Shown here in pieces: positions 14,935-15,133 of a DNA stretch of 15,133 nt. Under the pieces are notes generated by a model that searched no databases, was not told the origin of the DNA, and saw only the letters and a list, made by a program, of their open reading frames with translations. Position numbers and translations under genes: made by a program. Every line of letters begins with the position of its first letter. Position 1 is the first letter of the stretch. The DNA is from an uncultured Clostridia bacterium (GTDB lineage: Bacteria; Bacillota; Clostridia; Oscillospirales; Ruminococcaceae). The DNA lies in the NCBI GenBank assembly GCA_946533615.1, contig CAMNBY010000299.1:1-15133 (forward strand), written 5' to 3'.

Positions 14935-14970
14935 ATCAGATGTTAAAGACGGGAGATCGGACGTTAAAAC
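14935..14970. repeat. Imperfect direct repeat upstream of the flavodoxin promoter
   Basis: ATCAGATGTTAAA (14935-14947) and ATCGGACGTTAAA (14956-14968) match at 11 of 13 positions and are spaced 21 bp start to start, two turns of the helix. They lie about 40-70 bp upstream of the -35 box of the flavodoxin gene, where an activator could bind. The role is inferred. Confidence 0.4.
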
Positions 14971-15053
14971 CTCTGCGCGAGCAAATTCCTCCCACACAAA
15001 TCTATCTGACCCCCACCGTATCGCGAGGGAGCCCCGGAACGTCTCGCTGTTGT

Positions 15054-15099
15054 GAGGCGGCTTGCCGCCGTTCTCGCGACTTGCGCACCCGCGCCCGGG
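15054..15099. repeat. GC-rich palindromic intergenic repeat, right copy
   Basis: This 46-bp segment corresponds to 1-47 at the left edge, in the same orientation. It contains the related hairpin GGCGGCTTGCCGCC, and its last 25 bases (15075-15099) are identical to 23-47. The two copies bracket the whole transporter operon and flavodoxin gene. GC-rich sequence continues to the window end, so the repeat may be longer than seen. Confidence 0.85.
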
Positions 15100-15133
15100 T
15101 CGGCCCTCTCTTGCAGGGCACGCCCCTCTTTCA

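Larger units (their letters stand above)
14898..15133. other. Non-coding right end of the window
   Basis: Apart from the direct repeat at 14935-14970 and the edge repeat at 15054-15099, no gene is supported here. A 70-codon open frame on the + strand (14843-15055) crosses the flavodoxin promoter and shows no ribosome site or family features. Confidence 0.6.

Noticed and set aside
14843..15055. A 70-codon + strand frame at the right end
   Set aside because: It overlaps the flavodoxin promoter, has no ribosome site and shows no domain.
1..15133. tRNA, rRNA or insertion sequence
   Set aside because: No cloverleaf, rRNA core segment or transposase-like protein was seen on either strand by eye; a covariance-model scan would be needed to exclude small RNAs.

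Overview
The window looks like part of the chromosome of a Gram-positive gut or rumen anaerobe, most like Ruminococcus and relatives (Oscillospiraceae, Bacillota). This rests on protein style, moderately GC-rich coding sequence next to AT-rich intergenic DNA, strong AGGAGG-type ribosome binding sites, use of GTG and TTG starts, and a short-chain clostridial-type flavodoxin. The genus is an inference; no rRNA or other marker gene is present.

Layout. Positions 1-642 hold no gene. They contain GC-rich palindromic repeats at the very edge, several operator-like repeats, a near-perfect sigma-A promoter (359-387) and a roughly 250-nt potentially structured leader. Ten genes then run on the + strand (643-14234): two LolD/MacB-type ABC ATPases, the second with a C-terminal AbrB-like domain; a 966-residue extracellular solute-binding protein with two predicted carbohydrate-binding-like domains ahead of its binding core; a MalF/MalG-type permease pair; a secreted, membrane-anchored beta-propeller/TPR protein; a Yip1-family membrane protein; a large secreted DUF5696-type protein; and a second MalF/MalG-type permease pair, one member with a ~95-residue acidic N-terminal extension. 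Gaps are mostly 1-50 bp or overlaps, except 112 bp of AT-rich DNA before the binding protein, where a second promoter may lie. A strong hairpin terminator ends the operon. A convergent flavodoxin gene (14370-14792, - strand) follows with its own terminator, promoter and possible regulatory sites. The right edge carries another copy of the edge repeat.

How the parts may work together. The binding protein and four permeases point to import of a glycan or oligosaccharide. Several things depart from a textbook sugar importer: the only local ATPases are of the LolD/MacB class, which normally energise FtsX-like permeases, and no FtsX-like permease is present; there are two permease pairs but one binding protein; and three accessory envelope proteins (propeller/TPR, Yip1, DUF5696) are embedded between the pairs. 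Acidic Ala/Glu-rich cytosolic tails with the same SVSE-type motif occur in the propeller protein and the third permease, while other permeases have Lys/Arg-rich N-termini. The best reading is a dedicated multi-protein envelope glycan uptake or sensing machine. Substrate and mechanism cannot be read from the sequence.
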